A stretch of 64,000 nucleotides of DNA from Trichoplax adhaerens (lineage: Eukaryota; Placozoa; Uniplacotomia; Trichoplacea; Trichoplacidae). Location of the stretch: positions 7,359,855-7,423,854 of the forward strand of contig NW_002060946.1 of the NCBI RefSeq assembly GCF_000150275.1, read 5' to 3'. Under the pieces are notes generated by a model. That model ran no database searches. It was not told the origin of the DNA and saw only the letters and a program-made list of their open reading frames with translations. Of the stretch, positions 12,986 through 24,260 are shown piece after piece. Position numbers and translations under genes: made by a program. Position 1 is the stretch's first letter. Every line of letters starts with the position of its first letter.

Positions 12986-15344
12986 TTAGACATCATGATG
13001 AACATGCAAACGGGCTCCATGATGATCTTTGTTATTATTATTAGCTTCCTCAAAATACATGAAATCCTATTAAAAACGAAAATAGTTAACGTTAAAATAT
13101 TATTACTCTGGCTTGTTTACAAATTTTATTTATTTAGTTACTAATTATCAAAATGCATGCTATCGTTGCTTACAGATACGAAATTTTCTGCCATTGTGAA
13201 TAAACTACACTATGATGACTCAATTACAATACTTACGATTAAGAATACGGCTCCTAGAAGCGTTGCTTTAACTTTAACATCGAGATCCATAGGAACTGAA
13301 TGGGTGTAATATTTAATAAGAAATGTTTAAATATATCAGCTTCATTCTGATCAATAATGATACTAAAAGCACATCTTAGCTTACATGTTATTCCGAAGTT
13401 ATCTGCATCAGTAAATGCCTCTTTCAAAAGGCCTGACCACTGCTTTGTAATTTTTCCTACTTTTGTTGCTCCATCTTTACTCTTAACCTGCACAATGTGA
13501 TAGCAATGGTGTAAGGAATAGATCGTTAAGTTAATTTATATATCTGGGCTGGTAACTTATTTATTTTTTTTTCTTAACTCTATGGTCTCAACTCATGCCT
13601 TTTGATTAAGTAGTTATCTTATGAGACGGATGTAAATTATTTTCAGATATGTTAGGTACTATTAATCGAAATCACTGTATTCATGCTATTGATTAAGCTA
13701 TCATACAACTTAGCGTACACTACCTCAAATTCAACATCTCCCATACATGAACATGGACAACAAGGACCTTCAATCGTTAAGACAGTGTTTCCTGCAGCAT
13801 CGGTAATGTCGAATGCGGGTGTGAAAAGTGACCACCTGATAAATAATAATTATAATAGTTGTTTTTATTATGTAGGTTGTATTACCACCAGCTATAAATT
13901 CTGATACCTAATGGTCAAATTGTACGGTATTATCGCAGATATGTGCTATATACGTCTATCCTTTACAATGCATGATACTGAATGAAAACTTAGAAAACAG
14001 ATCAGATCGCTATAGACTGATCCCAGTAATGACGAATACTATGCTTAAATTGCTTTTGAACAGAAAAAAATTATTTTAAAGTTTTGCCGGAATTTTGAAT
14101 GAATGAAATACTAACGATTGTTTAACGAAGCCAACGGTATTTCCTGGTGGTGATTCCACCGTTAATTCTTGTAAGAAACATGGGCAGCAACAGCTAGAAC
14201 ATCTGTACGGTCTACTTAAATGAATTACTTCCCTTTGAGAGTTGTCCAATATTCTTAATTCAAATGGGCGAGCAGGACCACAACATTGTAGTGTACAACA
14301 GTCATTATCTAAGGAACAATTATAATCATATAGATATTGTTACTGCTTCCATATCAAGTGAAGAGTTATCTCTTGAGGTCTTAAAGGCGTAGAAAAAGTT
14401 AGATTGGTGATAATTTCGGATTTATACCACAAATTTAATGCTAACGAAGGCATACCTTCAGCAGCAAAGTAAACTTGTTGTCCCAATGTATTTTTGACAG
14501 CGTACTTGTTTGCGGTTTCGATATTTGTAAAAACTATCATGAATGAAAGTAATGAGGTTTATGAGATTAAAGGGAAGATATTAGAAAATTTTGCGCTATC
14601 ATAGCTTCGGTTTCAAACTAATAAGTTTAATAATCTTTTACAATAAACTAACATTTTCCATAGCAGATTACTGATTTGGAATTAATTTAAAATTTTTTCA
14701 TCCATGATCTAATACATTATGCAAAAATAACACGATATTTCTTATTCATTAATTTTAAAAACGTTTACAATAATTTAGCTTTCTTAGTAATGTGGTCTTT
14801 TAGTAACTACATAAACGCATTTTATCGTCGTGTATAATATGCGAGTGTATATGTACGTCTTTAATTAAATTTTAAATCAAACTCAATTAAATGAAGATGA
14901 TGAGAATTTATAACGTTTAGTGTCTTGTTTTGTTAAGATATTAGTTAGATATGACCTACGTTCTAAAATTTCAACTTGTTGATGAATGAGCAACTGATCA
15001 ATTTGGGTTAGATATTCTAACCCAGGAGGACAACCCGGTGGTCCTTGCGGTGGAGGCATCCACTGAACTGACTGTCGTCCTCTTGGCCGTTGCTGTAATG
15101 ATGGCCCTCCATAACCTGGCTGTTGGGCTACACCGCCTGGTGGTAGACCATAACCTGGTTGAACTGGAGGATAACCCGCTTGTTGAATTTGTTGCTGTGG
15201 TGATGCCGGATAAGTATTTTGTGGCGCATAGCCTGGTTTTGGGACTTGTCCGTAGCCGGGCTGTTGAGATCCATAACCTGGTTGAGTGGCGTAACCAGTT
15301 TGAGGAGCATACCCAGGTTGAGATTGTGGATAAACTTGGGCCAT
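12986..15344 (-). CDS. PLSCR-like: phospholipid scramblase (PLSCR family), 7 exons
   Basis: A calcium-activated lipid scramblase of the plasma membrane, by family. Exons (minus strand): 14960-15344, 14456-14533, 14116-14308, 13724-13835, 13385-13487, 13237-13295, 12986-13066. All have GT..AG borders, phases join without a break, and the total is 1011 nt or 336 residues, normal for the family. Residues 1-90 are Pro/Gln/Gly/Tyr-rich repeats (Q-P-G-Y-G). The conserved domain starts at W95-M-P and C105-P-P-G-L-E-Y-L. A Cys cluster at 191-198 (C-S-S-C-C-C-P-C) matches the palmitoylation site. V-E-S-P-P-G is at 205-210 and a second Cys cluster at 244-249. The calcium-binding segment 283-294 is [12 protein letters not shown], and a C-terminal hydrophobic helix spans about 301-315. 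The tail is His/Asn-rich. ATG at 15344 is chosen; the frame extends three codons further only through a TTG. Confidence 0.93.
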
Positions 15345-15626
15345 AACAATCAATGAAGATCAAAAATTGTCCTAATAAATCGAAATAGTCTTTCAATGAC
15401 GGTAATTATCAGTCTACTATAATTTTAATTTAAATTTCTCTGCCTTACAACTGGAACTAGTATGTGATAATTTTCGGTTCTAATAACAAGTTGCAATAGT
15501 ATCAAGGACAGATGGATCATTAAAGAGTTACTCAATGACTGTCTATTACAATTATTGTACTGTAAATGCATAAATACTGTACTTTAAATCAATAAATTAT
15601 GTTGCTAACAACACTATCCATGCTTG

Positions 15627-15634
15627 TGACGTCA
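15627..15634. promoter_or_regulatory. full CRE palindrome upstream of scramblase
   Basis: TGACGTCA, the complete cAMP-response-element consensus bound by CREB/ATF bZIP factors, lies 283 bases upstream of the scramblase ATG (15344, minus strand). Seen directly; its use is inference. Confidence 0.4.
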
Positions 15635-15734
15635 TTCTGATTGTGAATTATAAAGGTTCGGAGAGAAATCAAATTATTCAATGAATACTGTAGGGCCCTT
15701 CGAATACACATTCTTTCTGCGGGTCCGCTAATCG

Positions 15735-15748
15735 ATTGCCATAGCAAC
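15735..15748. promoter_or_regulatory. X-box-like RFX site upstream of scramblase
   Basis: ATTGCCATAGCAAC is an imperfect 14-base palindrome fitting the RFX X-box consensus (RYYRCC-N0-3-GGNAAC type; the closest perfect form is GTTGCCATGGCAAC). It lies about 390 bases upstream of the scramblase start, in a locally GC-richer stretch that also holds the palindromic TATA-like run at about 15772-15781. Confidence 0.35.
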
Positions 15749-15749
15749 A

Positions 15750-17340
15750 GGGTTTAGGACATGCTGATGCCTATATATAGGATTATCGTTTATCAAATCA
15801 GTGTTGCAGCTATGCTACATCATTTGCATAATATCACAGAATTGATAGCGCTAAACTTGCAATAAATGGATGATATCATAGTATTACTTAAGTGTTGTTT
15901 TACTATAATTCTACAGTGTAATGCTATATTGGACGAAAAAACTAAGTTAAATTAAACTATCAACAATTGAAGTCCAGAAAAAACTAAATTAGGGGGAAAC
16001 ACCAGTTTATTATTACCTCAATAATAATCTTAGCGAAATTTCTAAAATGAGTAACAAAATACGGGCAAATCTACTTCCTTAACCAAACAAATTATCAATT
16101 AATGATAGGATTCACGGTTATTCTAGAATTTTCTTGTCTTCTCTGTCTTCAACTGCACTAAACTATCGAACTGCGCCACCTTTTATATGCTACGCAGAGT
16201 ACTTGATGCTGTTAGACTATCCAAGAATAATTCTAAAGTACTCCAAATAAAGCCAGAAATCAAACACACACATTAAAGATAAATTCTACCCTAGATTACG
16301 GAAATTACTAAATTATTATAATCGTAGTTTAGCTTAATATTGTAGATTTCTACAGTATCTACTAAGAAAAAATAACAGTCTTAAATTGAAACCCAGATCG
16401 AATATTCGGGTTCATTTTGCATGAAATCATAAGATGACATTAACTTCTACCATGATTAATAATCAAAATTAGCCACATATATATTCTATTACAACGTTAG
16501 AATTACAATCTCACAATATCCCATTTTTAACGAAAAAGTTATGCTACTAATTATCTTGAATTCTAGCCTAAATAAAGCAGTCGGATTTACATTATAATAT
16601 TCTAAGATACTTAGTAAAATATGCTGTTATAATCAATCAAATAAGTCATATTTTTAAAGCTAGAATACTTATCACGATACAAAAACCAAACTAGAATAAG
16701 TACAATATAAAAACTTGAAGTAGAATTCTAAAAATTAACATTCATTATATAATACTTTATGCGAACCTGGAAGAAATAATATACGATGTTATTAAATTCA
16801 TATCTGATCAGTATTTTCGATCCTTATTTTAACTTTTTTGCCCCATATATATCTTTACGTATCATGCTCATGATTGATACATGATGAGATTTGTAATTAA
16901 TCTTCATAGCATATCTAATTTTCGATTTCAAAGTTATTTTAACCAAGTTAGTTTTATATTATAGCATGCATATTAATTTTTTTATCCCATTCATGTGTAA
17001 ATTCTACAGATAATTGCACTGATGAAGTTCCACAATAATTTCTGTACTAATTATTACTTGCATACATGGTAGAAATGTGTTACATTATGTTACATCTTAG
17101 ATGTGCCAATGTAATAAGGATGCTAATTATTTTACATTACTAAATACGCGATCGCTAATAAAATACTCTGCTATAATGTTAACGTAGATTTCTGACTTCG
17201 ATCACTTGTGTTATAAATGTCTAGCTTTACGGATTATTTAAAGAGTACTATTACGATATTTCGAAAGGTTTTGTTGTAACTAACGAACAAGAATGGATTT
17301 TGCACCAATTTAATAAGTGATAAAAGAGAAAAGAAAGTTA
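15750..17340. other. intergenic, nothing recognised
   Basis: AT-rich sequence between the scramblase promoter and the first receptor relic. No reading frame, repeat or RNA gene could be supported. Confidence 0.35.
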
Positions 17341-17658
17341 TCCAAGCTTTTAGTGCATTGCTGTTTGCTACTGCCATAACTATATTATATGGAAGGTTCC
17401 GATCAGAATAACGCTACAGTATAATGGTATGGTAACAGTCATAAATACCAAGGTTGCGGTAAATATCATTTTAGAAGCTTTAATCTGGTGATGATTGTTC
17501 ATCGTTCTTATGCTATTCTTTCCAGTCATGAGCATATTGTTGATTTTTTTAATTATATGAAAATATGAAATTGAAGCTATTAGCAATGATAGTGGAAAGG
17601 CTGTTATGATATTAAAAATATGAGCAACTTTGCGAAATTTTTTATATACTCTGTACAT
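17340..17658 (-). pseudogene. GPCR relic, TM5-TM6 region
   Basis: The open part (17380-17658) encodes a stretch aligning with TM5, loop 3 and TM6 of the intact receptors in this array: A-H-I-F-N-I-I-T-A-F-P, then I-K-K-I-N, then H-H-Q-I-K-A-S-K-M-I-F-T-A-T-L-V-F-M. The same blocks (A-H-I-F-N-I-I-I-T-F-P and I-Q-A-T-K-M-M-M-I-A-T) occur in the receptor at 19763-20773. Stops follow directly, and no TM1-TM4 remains upstream. It is a truncated class A receptor remnant rather than a gene. Confidence 0.75.
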
Positions 17659-18207
17659 TAAATCACGCTAATAGGGTGAACTCAGTAAATTCTTTTAATC
17701 AAGTCCATATTGATGAGCGACTTTTGGAAATTGATTATTTTCTTAGGTCAAATATCATAAATTTATTTTATTGTATTTTAGTTATTATGTGAACCGCTTG
17801 TATTCAAGCGAGAGTATTCAAGCTAGAATACAAGCCAGTTAACTACTTCAGTATTTATTATTTTCATAACTCAAATTAGCAATAGCGCCTGAAAAACATC
17901 TGAGCCATAAATGGATAATTACGTTCTATTAAACAACTAACTCTCTGAGAAAGCTAATTTACTAAATGGCAATTATCCGGTAATTGATCCATATATTGTA
18001 CCTATTTTGCTACATTAATGATTAATTAGTTCGATATGGAAGTACAGGTTATAGAAAGTTGAACGAGTACAATGATAATTTATTAATTATTCCGTGTATG
18101 AAGTACTAAAATCTATATGTGGAGTTTTACTCAAGTGGTATGATCAATTCGGGGTATTCCAGCTAATGCTTTTCAGCATTACTTGACGAATACTACTATA
18201 GTAAATT

Positions 18208-18423
18208 ATGAACAAGACAGGATTCTACACAGAAGTATTAGCTTCCAATACTGACAAGAAAGTAAAAGCAATGCATTATGTCAGGTTATTATTTAGCAGT
18301 AGTAAATCGGGTTTAGAAATATTAGATGAAATAATGAAAATCCAAGACAAAAAAATTTGCTATGATGAAACTGTAAAGGTCATAGTTACAATTTTAATCA
18401 TTTTAATTGCAATAACTTGGTGA
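18208..18423 (+). CDS. possible 71-residue tail-anchored small protein
   Basis: ATG-started frame of 71 residues, on the strand opposite to the surrounding receptors. The first 55 residues are mixed charged and amphipathic (K-K-V-K-A-M-H-Y-V-R-L-L-F, then G-L-E-I-L-D-E-I-M). The last 17 are an unbroken hydrophobic segment (V-I-V-T-I-L-I-I-L-I-A-I-T-W) ending at the stop, as in tail-anchored membrane proteins. The helical pattern recalls a death-fold or Bcl-2-like tail, but no diagnostic motif is present and I do not assign a family. It could be a chance frame. Confidence 0.3.
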   Translation: MNKTGFYTEVLASNTDKKVKAMHYVRLLFSSSKSGLEILDEIMKIQDKKICYDETVKVIVTILIILIAITW

Positions 18424-19762
18424 ATAATGGTACGAGAATTGCCAATATCAGATTTTGGGAGAGGTGATGATCTGATTTTCCTTTTGATTTCAAAAGCATG
18501 ATGACATAACTGTAAGTAGAGGATTAGATATTATCTTGCCAGGGATTTGTATTATGGGTCATACGAAGCTATTGTATGCATTGAATGATTTAATATCGCA
18601 TATATAAGGGTATTTTAGATTATTTGAGCTGTATCAGTGATAGATATATTAAGACAAACTCCAGTTAGTCTAATAGTCGTGATAGTGATAGCTTACATTT
18701 GTGTTTGCTAAAACGGATTCTATTCTCGCCGAATGATTTATTGCGAGATAGCACTTTATACTTTGAGCAGTAAACGAACGGAGAACATTGGTTAAGATAC
18801 TGTAATAGTAAAAAAGCTAACCTGGCAAGTAAACTTCAATGCAGATGGATTAAGCGAAAAATAATCTAACGACGATTCTGCATCGATTAATAAAATTGCA
18901 GAAAACAACAACATAATACCTAATACGGTCATATTTGTGAATATTATGTATGACAAGGTATTAAAATGGAAATGAAAGCTTAACTTGAACTGTTTCTTAA
19001 ATTTTTCAGGAGTAGTATGTTTAAATTATTTTCTTACTTAAAAGCTCTTGCTAAGTAAAACATTAAATTCATTTAAACTTGCATTAATGCAATTATACGT
19101 GATGGTGATTTTAATGGCCTCTAATAAATTTTGAGAATTATCTGAGATATTTTTATTTATGTGTTATTAACTAGAATTTCAAAAAATACGCTTAATTTCC
19201 GATGCCACTATTTTAACTATCTTCTCGCCGATTGGTGAGATTCTCCTACGGATATCTTGTTTAAAGTATGGTAGCCTGATACAAATGAACTTTAAGATTT
19301 TATTTTAAATCAATAAATTATAGCGTCCTTATCAGGAATAAATGATTTATTCTTCAATTTTCCAACTGGTAATAGGTATAAGGTGTTATATGACTTCCTT
19401 TATGATTTAATATTTGATTGAATTAAGATATCATAACCTGGATTGCTAAACCAATATCATATCTACAACATGGAAGAAATAATTATGAAAACATTTAGTC
19501 GACCTTATTAAGTCATGCTTTCAATCTGATAGGTCTTAAAAGTACAACTATATTCTCGCAGCTGAAACTAAGTCGATTTAATTCATTCTTTAAAGATCTA
19601 AATCATTGCTAATACGTCCTATTGATAATGAAAAATTAGGTCTATATTTTATTAACATAGGGAAACAAATAGAAATATGATTATTAATAGGTTTTAAGCA
19701 ACAGCACAGGTACGTGTATTTAAAATTTTGTTATGTGTTGGTTTGGAAATATTTAGATCTTA
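18424..19762. other. intergenic, nothing recognised
   Basis: Between the small frame and the receptor gene; the 3' untranslated region of the minus-strand receptor must lie near 19.7 kb. No other signal seen. Confidence 0.35.
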
Positions 19763-20773
19763 TTATATTTTCCGACAACATCGTATCGACAATACAGCTT
19801 GACGGAATGTTTTATTATAACAGTAAAATAAGATTGGGTTTTGAATCGTTTCTGAAGCAGTCAGTAAAGAAGTAATAGTAAGAGCAGATAGTATGCCGGT
19901 TGGGCTCTGGAATAAGGTGGCAACGGCAAACGGATCTAATGAACCTAAGACAATGGATACTGTATATAAAATCGAAGTATTAATCATGAAAGAGATTGTT
20001 GCAATCATCATCATCTTGGTAGCTTGAATTCGACGACGATTACTGCTCCCAATACCATTGCTGCAATGATTGAGTGGAACTGGTAGAGATTTAAGTTTTT
20101 GAGTTATACGATAATAAAGCACGCAGATTGTTGTAAGCGGTATAGGGAATGTTATAATGATATTGAAAATATGTGCCAGTAGTAGTGCCAAATTAGTATC
20201 CCGAAAGTTTTCAAGAGAACAAATATTATTACTATTTTGAATTGGCTTAACCATTAAAACGACTGGAATCGAGGTAGATATACCGATTAACCATATAGAA
20301 ATTATTACTGTATAAAGAATGAAAGGTTTGATTAATAGTGATTTAGAATTGGGCTGGAGGTTAATAGTGAAGTATCGATCGATACTAATGGTCATGAATG
20401 AAAGGGCAGAAACGGTATAAGAAGAAACGAAACTTAAACTATTACATTGGCAAATTACGAAGTAACTCAGGCTATCAATAGGTGATCCTGTATTCTGGAT
20501 AATAGAAAGGATAGTAAATAAACCGGATGATATCATTAACATCATATCTGATATTGCCATACTGACAGATAAAATATAAGAGGGAGTGTGAAATTTTTTG
20601 TTGACATAAATAGTATAGATGAGAGTTATATTAGCAATAAGCCCGAATAGATATAAAAGTAAAACTGCTCCATAAGCGTAAAGAGAAGGGTATATGCCTT
20701 CCATTCGGATGCTCTTGTTTGATTGGTTATGGAAGATTCTAATTGAGTTGAAGTTTTGTATTTCTTTGAACAT
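19763..20773 (-). CDS. rhodopsin-like (class A) GPCR, intronless
   Basis: Single-exon receptor of 336 residues, ATG at 20773. Seven hydrophobic segments lie at roughly 34-57, 68-92, 104-132, 149-174, 197-221, 253-277 and 292-318. Class A marks: Asn48 in TM1, Asp76 in TM2, Cys108/110 at the top of TM3 pairing with Cys185 of loop 2, D-R-Y at 132-134, and N-P-I-L-F-Y at 312-317 in TM7 (one residue longer than the usual N-P-x-x-Y). An N-glycosylation site N-Q-S is at 16-18. The TM6 C-W-x-P motif is missing. Loop 1/TM2 carries K-F-H-T-P-S-Y-I-L-S, shared by all receptors in this array, so they are tandem paralogues of a lineage-specific family. The ligand cannot be told from sequence. The short third loop and C-tail fit a peptide- or amine-type receptor only loosely. 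Confidence 0.9.
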   Translation of the reverse strand: MFKEIQNFNSIRIFHNQSNKSIRMEGIYPSLYAYGAVLLLYLFGLIANITLIYTIYVNKKFHTPSYILSVSMAISDMMLMISSGLFTILSIIQNTGSPIDSLSYFVICQCNSLSFVSSYTVSALSFMTISIDRYFTINLQPNSKSLLIKPFILYTVIISIWLIGISTSIPVVLMVKPIQNSNNICSLENFRDTNLALLLAHIFNIIITFPIPLTTICVLYYRITQKLKSLPVPLNHCSNGIGSSNRRRIQATKMMMIATISFMINTSILYTVSIVLGSLDPFAVATLFQSPTGILSALTITSLLTASETIQNPILFYCYNKTFRQAVLSIRCCRKI

Positions 20774-23459
20774 GATGTAATCGTAAATCTTCTAGATACG
20801 TATTCTAAGAATTAATCCTGAAAATGCATGGAAAAATTTCCTCGCTAGAAGTTCTCGCCAGGCCTAACCTTTTATATCGTTTCTATTTTTAAGTGTATTA
20901 GTATTACTATTTCCTGTAAGTTCCTTTACAGATGTAAATAAGAAAAGTAAAGATTTAGGCTATACCTTTCTATTAATATATTTTTTAATGCTTTGTATCC
21001 CGTATTCAAATATATTTAATAGCATAGGAACTAATTATTTACGGTTTGTAGTGGTTTTAATAAATTTTTAATACTAGTCATTAGATAATATATTTTGCGT
21101 CTGAAGTTGGCTTGAGTTATTCTAAGGCCTATTTATAGAAGTAAAACAGCCAGGCTTGTTAAGATGTAAATTGGTCCTTCTTTTACATAAGATTATTCAT
21201 CATTGTAATTCAAACATTTTATTAATAATCTTCAGTGGCTGCTGAACTTTTTTCGGCCACATCAATTTTAAATTTGAAACTATCGCTTTATTGCGCATTA
21301 TTAAGTGCCGGTACCGGTAAATGCTTTAAAGTCTATTGTATTTAATTATATTATTAGTAATTTGCTGGCTGGTAGCGATAATTGGTATCGGATAGGTTTC
21401 GGAAGGGACTAATTATTATCAAAAATTAAAATAGTACATCATTCAATATCCTACAAAAATTTCTATTTAACAAATTATCATATTCTGTGTGTGGTATTCT
21501 TCCAATACTATAATTTTATAGTAGATAAATATAAATCAATTAAAATCTAAATTGAAATAAACTTTTTAATAGTGAAAGTATCGAACTAAGATTATTTCTT
21601 AAACTGAATGGAAGTAAAAAAGCAATTCGTTTGACTTCTGTTTAATTGCATCATTACTTTCGAGAAAATCATGATGGTAGCTGTTGATTCTACTTAGTAA
21701 AGTTTAATTTTAGTATAGGTACACAATACTATTGAGTATATATTTGTTCAATTGCAATGTATAACTCTGTTACTTTGCTTTACTGTCATCAATTCTAGAA
21801 CAATGTTATGTAACTAAAATTATTTATAAATGAATACAGGTATAACTCTTATGGAAACTCATCCTCTCTTATTTCATAAGCAGTATTCAAATTGAAATTA
21901 GGAGCATTTTTATTTGTTTATTAGTTTCTTATGGCTTTGTAATGACACGCAATAAGGTCAAAAAGCCATATAAAGAAGCAACTATGAGTATAATAATTAC
22001 TGCTTTGATGTGCACATATGACCATATTAAAGACTACATTTGAAACATAGTAAGCCTGGACGATAAGTTACTGTAAAGTAAATTTTGGTATTAATTTAGT
22101 TACAGATATATGAAATTTTGAGAAAAAATTCGTGGTATAAATTATTCGTCTTGATTCGCAGAGTAGAACTAAAATGTTTACCTGCAATGACGATGATTGT
22201 CGCGACTGCTAGACTAGCATCGCTAGATAATATTATTCTTAAGTATTAATATCTACAGCTATTCATAATTTGGGACAACTATCTCGTAACGTTGCTCCGG
22301 TATTTGATAGATTTATATTGTATGGTACAGACGTGTTATCAGCTAACTACGTTACACTGCAGAAGGGCATCTCAAGAATGTTATCACAATGTTAGATAAG
22401 ATACACGTACTCATACCAATGGTAGAGTATATAAGGAGGAGGAAAAATTAAATAAAGGATTATTATTTTTGACCACCTTAAGAAGCATTAAAGATTATCT
22501 GTTGGAGGCTCAGCGAGATTCAGCACGCTTCAATAAGAATTTCAGGCTGAGTCACAACAATGATACCGCGTAGATGTCAATTCAATCCAGAAGGCATAAA
22601 CTATGATAGGGTTGTAGAATTTTCGTCTCCTTACATTGTTATCTATTGCAAACTGTAAGTTAGATCTCGATCAATAAATTTTAAATAAAGAGCGCCGGTA
22701 ACTTAGCATCTTTGAATTTTTACTTGAGTTACGTCAATCGGATAATTAATATAATTTGATATATGACTGCTATTATCTGGTATTATATATGATATAATTT
22801 ATTTATGGTGATCAGAAGCATTATTTATTTCAGTGTGTAGATTATTGTGGCAATAAATTGGGAGACAGTACGTACTTGATCCCTTGAAAATAAAAGCGAT
22901 GCTCTATTACAAGTAAACGCTTCGAGGATCACACTATTATGAATTTAAATTTAATTCGGTGGTCTAATTTTTAGAAGTAAGTTCAATCTGAGCTAATATC
23001 AAACAAATTCTTATAAAATATCTCTTTGGAAATACTAAACTTTTCATTTCTTTGTCATCGCTTTTGTAATTATATTACAAGTATACGATATAATTCAATC
23101 ACAGAATAGTACAACTAGTAAACTTGATTAATTTTATTAAATTTGAACTTATTTATAAATTTCATTAATCTGATTTAAGTTTATCAATCGAAGTTATAAC
23201 GTATTTAGAAGCATACTATGAACGCATAAATGTTATAATACTCGCAAACATTTAGAAGGATATTTTCTGTTCTATTCTAGCCTAATAATTGATTTATTTC
23301 ATTATGCTGACTGATATCGTAATTGGTGCTTTCTTTCTAAAATTATGTAAAATTCCGTGGTGTAAGCTTTTATGAAATATTATAAACAGTATAAGATTTT
23401 ACTTAGACTGTATTGAACTTAAAAGTAATATAATTGAAAAGATGACGAAAATGCTATGA
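20774..23459. other. intergenic within GPCR array
   Basis: No intact gene. The stretch presumably contains the promoter of the receptor at 19763-20773. I see no further receptor fragment with confidence. Confidence 0.35.
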
Positions 23460-24260
23460 CTTTGAGGTAATAATATTAGCTGAATCAGTGATATTCTTGA
23501 AGATACCCTAACGATTCAGGCGAAAAATATTGGTGTAGATACCACTACATAAGCAACTGTCGCAATTATAATTGTTTTAATCAAATACATTTGACTCTTC
23601 TGATGCTGCGACTGATACTATTTTGTGAGGTTATATTTATCTTTTTGATAACCATATAATACTTGGAAAATACAATAAATAAAATTATTGAATAGCTCAT
23701 CATAAACATAAATATGTGCATGAAAAATACAGCATAATTAACATTGTCATTATATAGTCGCAAATCGCAAAAGAGAGGAAATTTTGTATTTGTATTTGTG
23801 AATCATATAAATCATGTAGATATTTAAGGATCTACAAGCCAATCTAATTACTATTATAGTTATCATCAAGGCCAATTATTGATTAAAAATAGATTTAGTT
23901 CCAGGAGCGCCAACTATGGTGAAATATCGTTCTATAATGATTGCCACGAAAGATGAGGAAGAGATTGTAAGTGCTGGTGATACCATATACAAATTTAGCT
24001 AGCACATACGTCTGAACAATGCTTCATTAAATGATGAGATTTTCAGCGATGATTTAATACTCAAGGGTACTACTCTCGGAATCTGGAATGCTATATTAAT
24101 ACCTGCCATATTTGCATCCGGAATACGTGTCATAATTCGCCATTCAGTGCTTTGATTTTCACTTTTACTTATATCGCCTGCGAAAATTGAGACTATTATT
24201 GCAGCGAAGCTTGTAGCTGATTTAAATGCTAGCGATCTGAATATGTAAAACATCTGACAT
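23460..24260 (-). pseudogene. decayed class A GPCR
   Basis: Receptor fragments appear in order on the minus strand, in more than one frame. About 23900-24000 gives the TM3 end S-S-S-F-V-A-I-I-I-E-R-Y-F-T-I (E-R-Y in place of D-R-Y). About 23600-23763 gives a TM5/loop 3 piece (F-M-H-I-F-M-F-M-M-S-Y, then M-V-I-K-K-I-N). About 23480-23590 gives a TM6-like piece in a shifted frame (L-I-K-T-I-I-I-A-T-V-A-Y-V-V). Stops and frameshifts separate them. It is a dead member of the neighbouring receptor family. Confidence 0.65.

Noticed and set aside
15344-15353. Longer scramblase N-terminus starting three codons upstream
   Set aside because: The upstream codon is TTG; the ATG at 15344 is the first methionine and needs no non-standard start.
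14998-15396. Several overlapping frames on both strands at the scramblase N-terminus
   Set aside because: Caused by the Pro/Gln/Gly repeat of scramblase exon 1, which stays open in other frames.
23999-24253. 84-codon minus-strand frame
   Set aside because: No motif of its own; it overlaps the upstream part of the decayed receptor and is treated as part of that relic.
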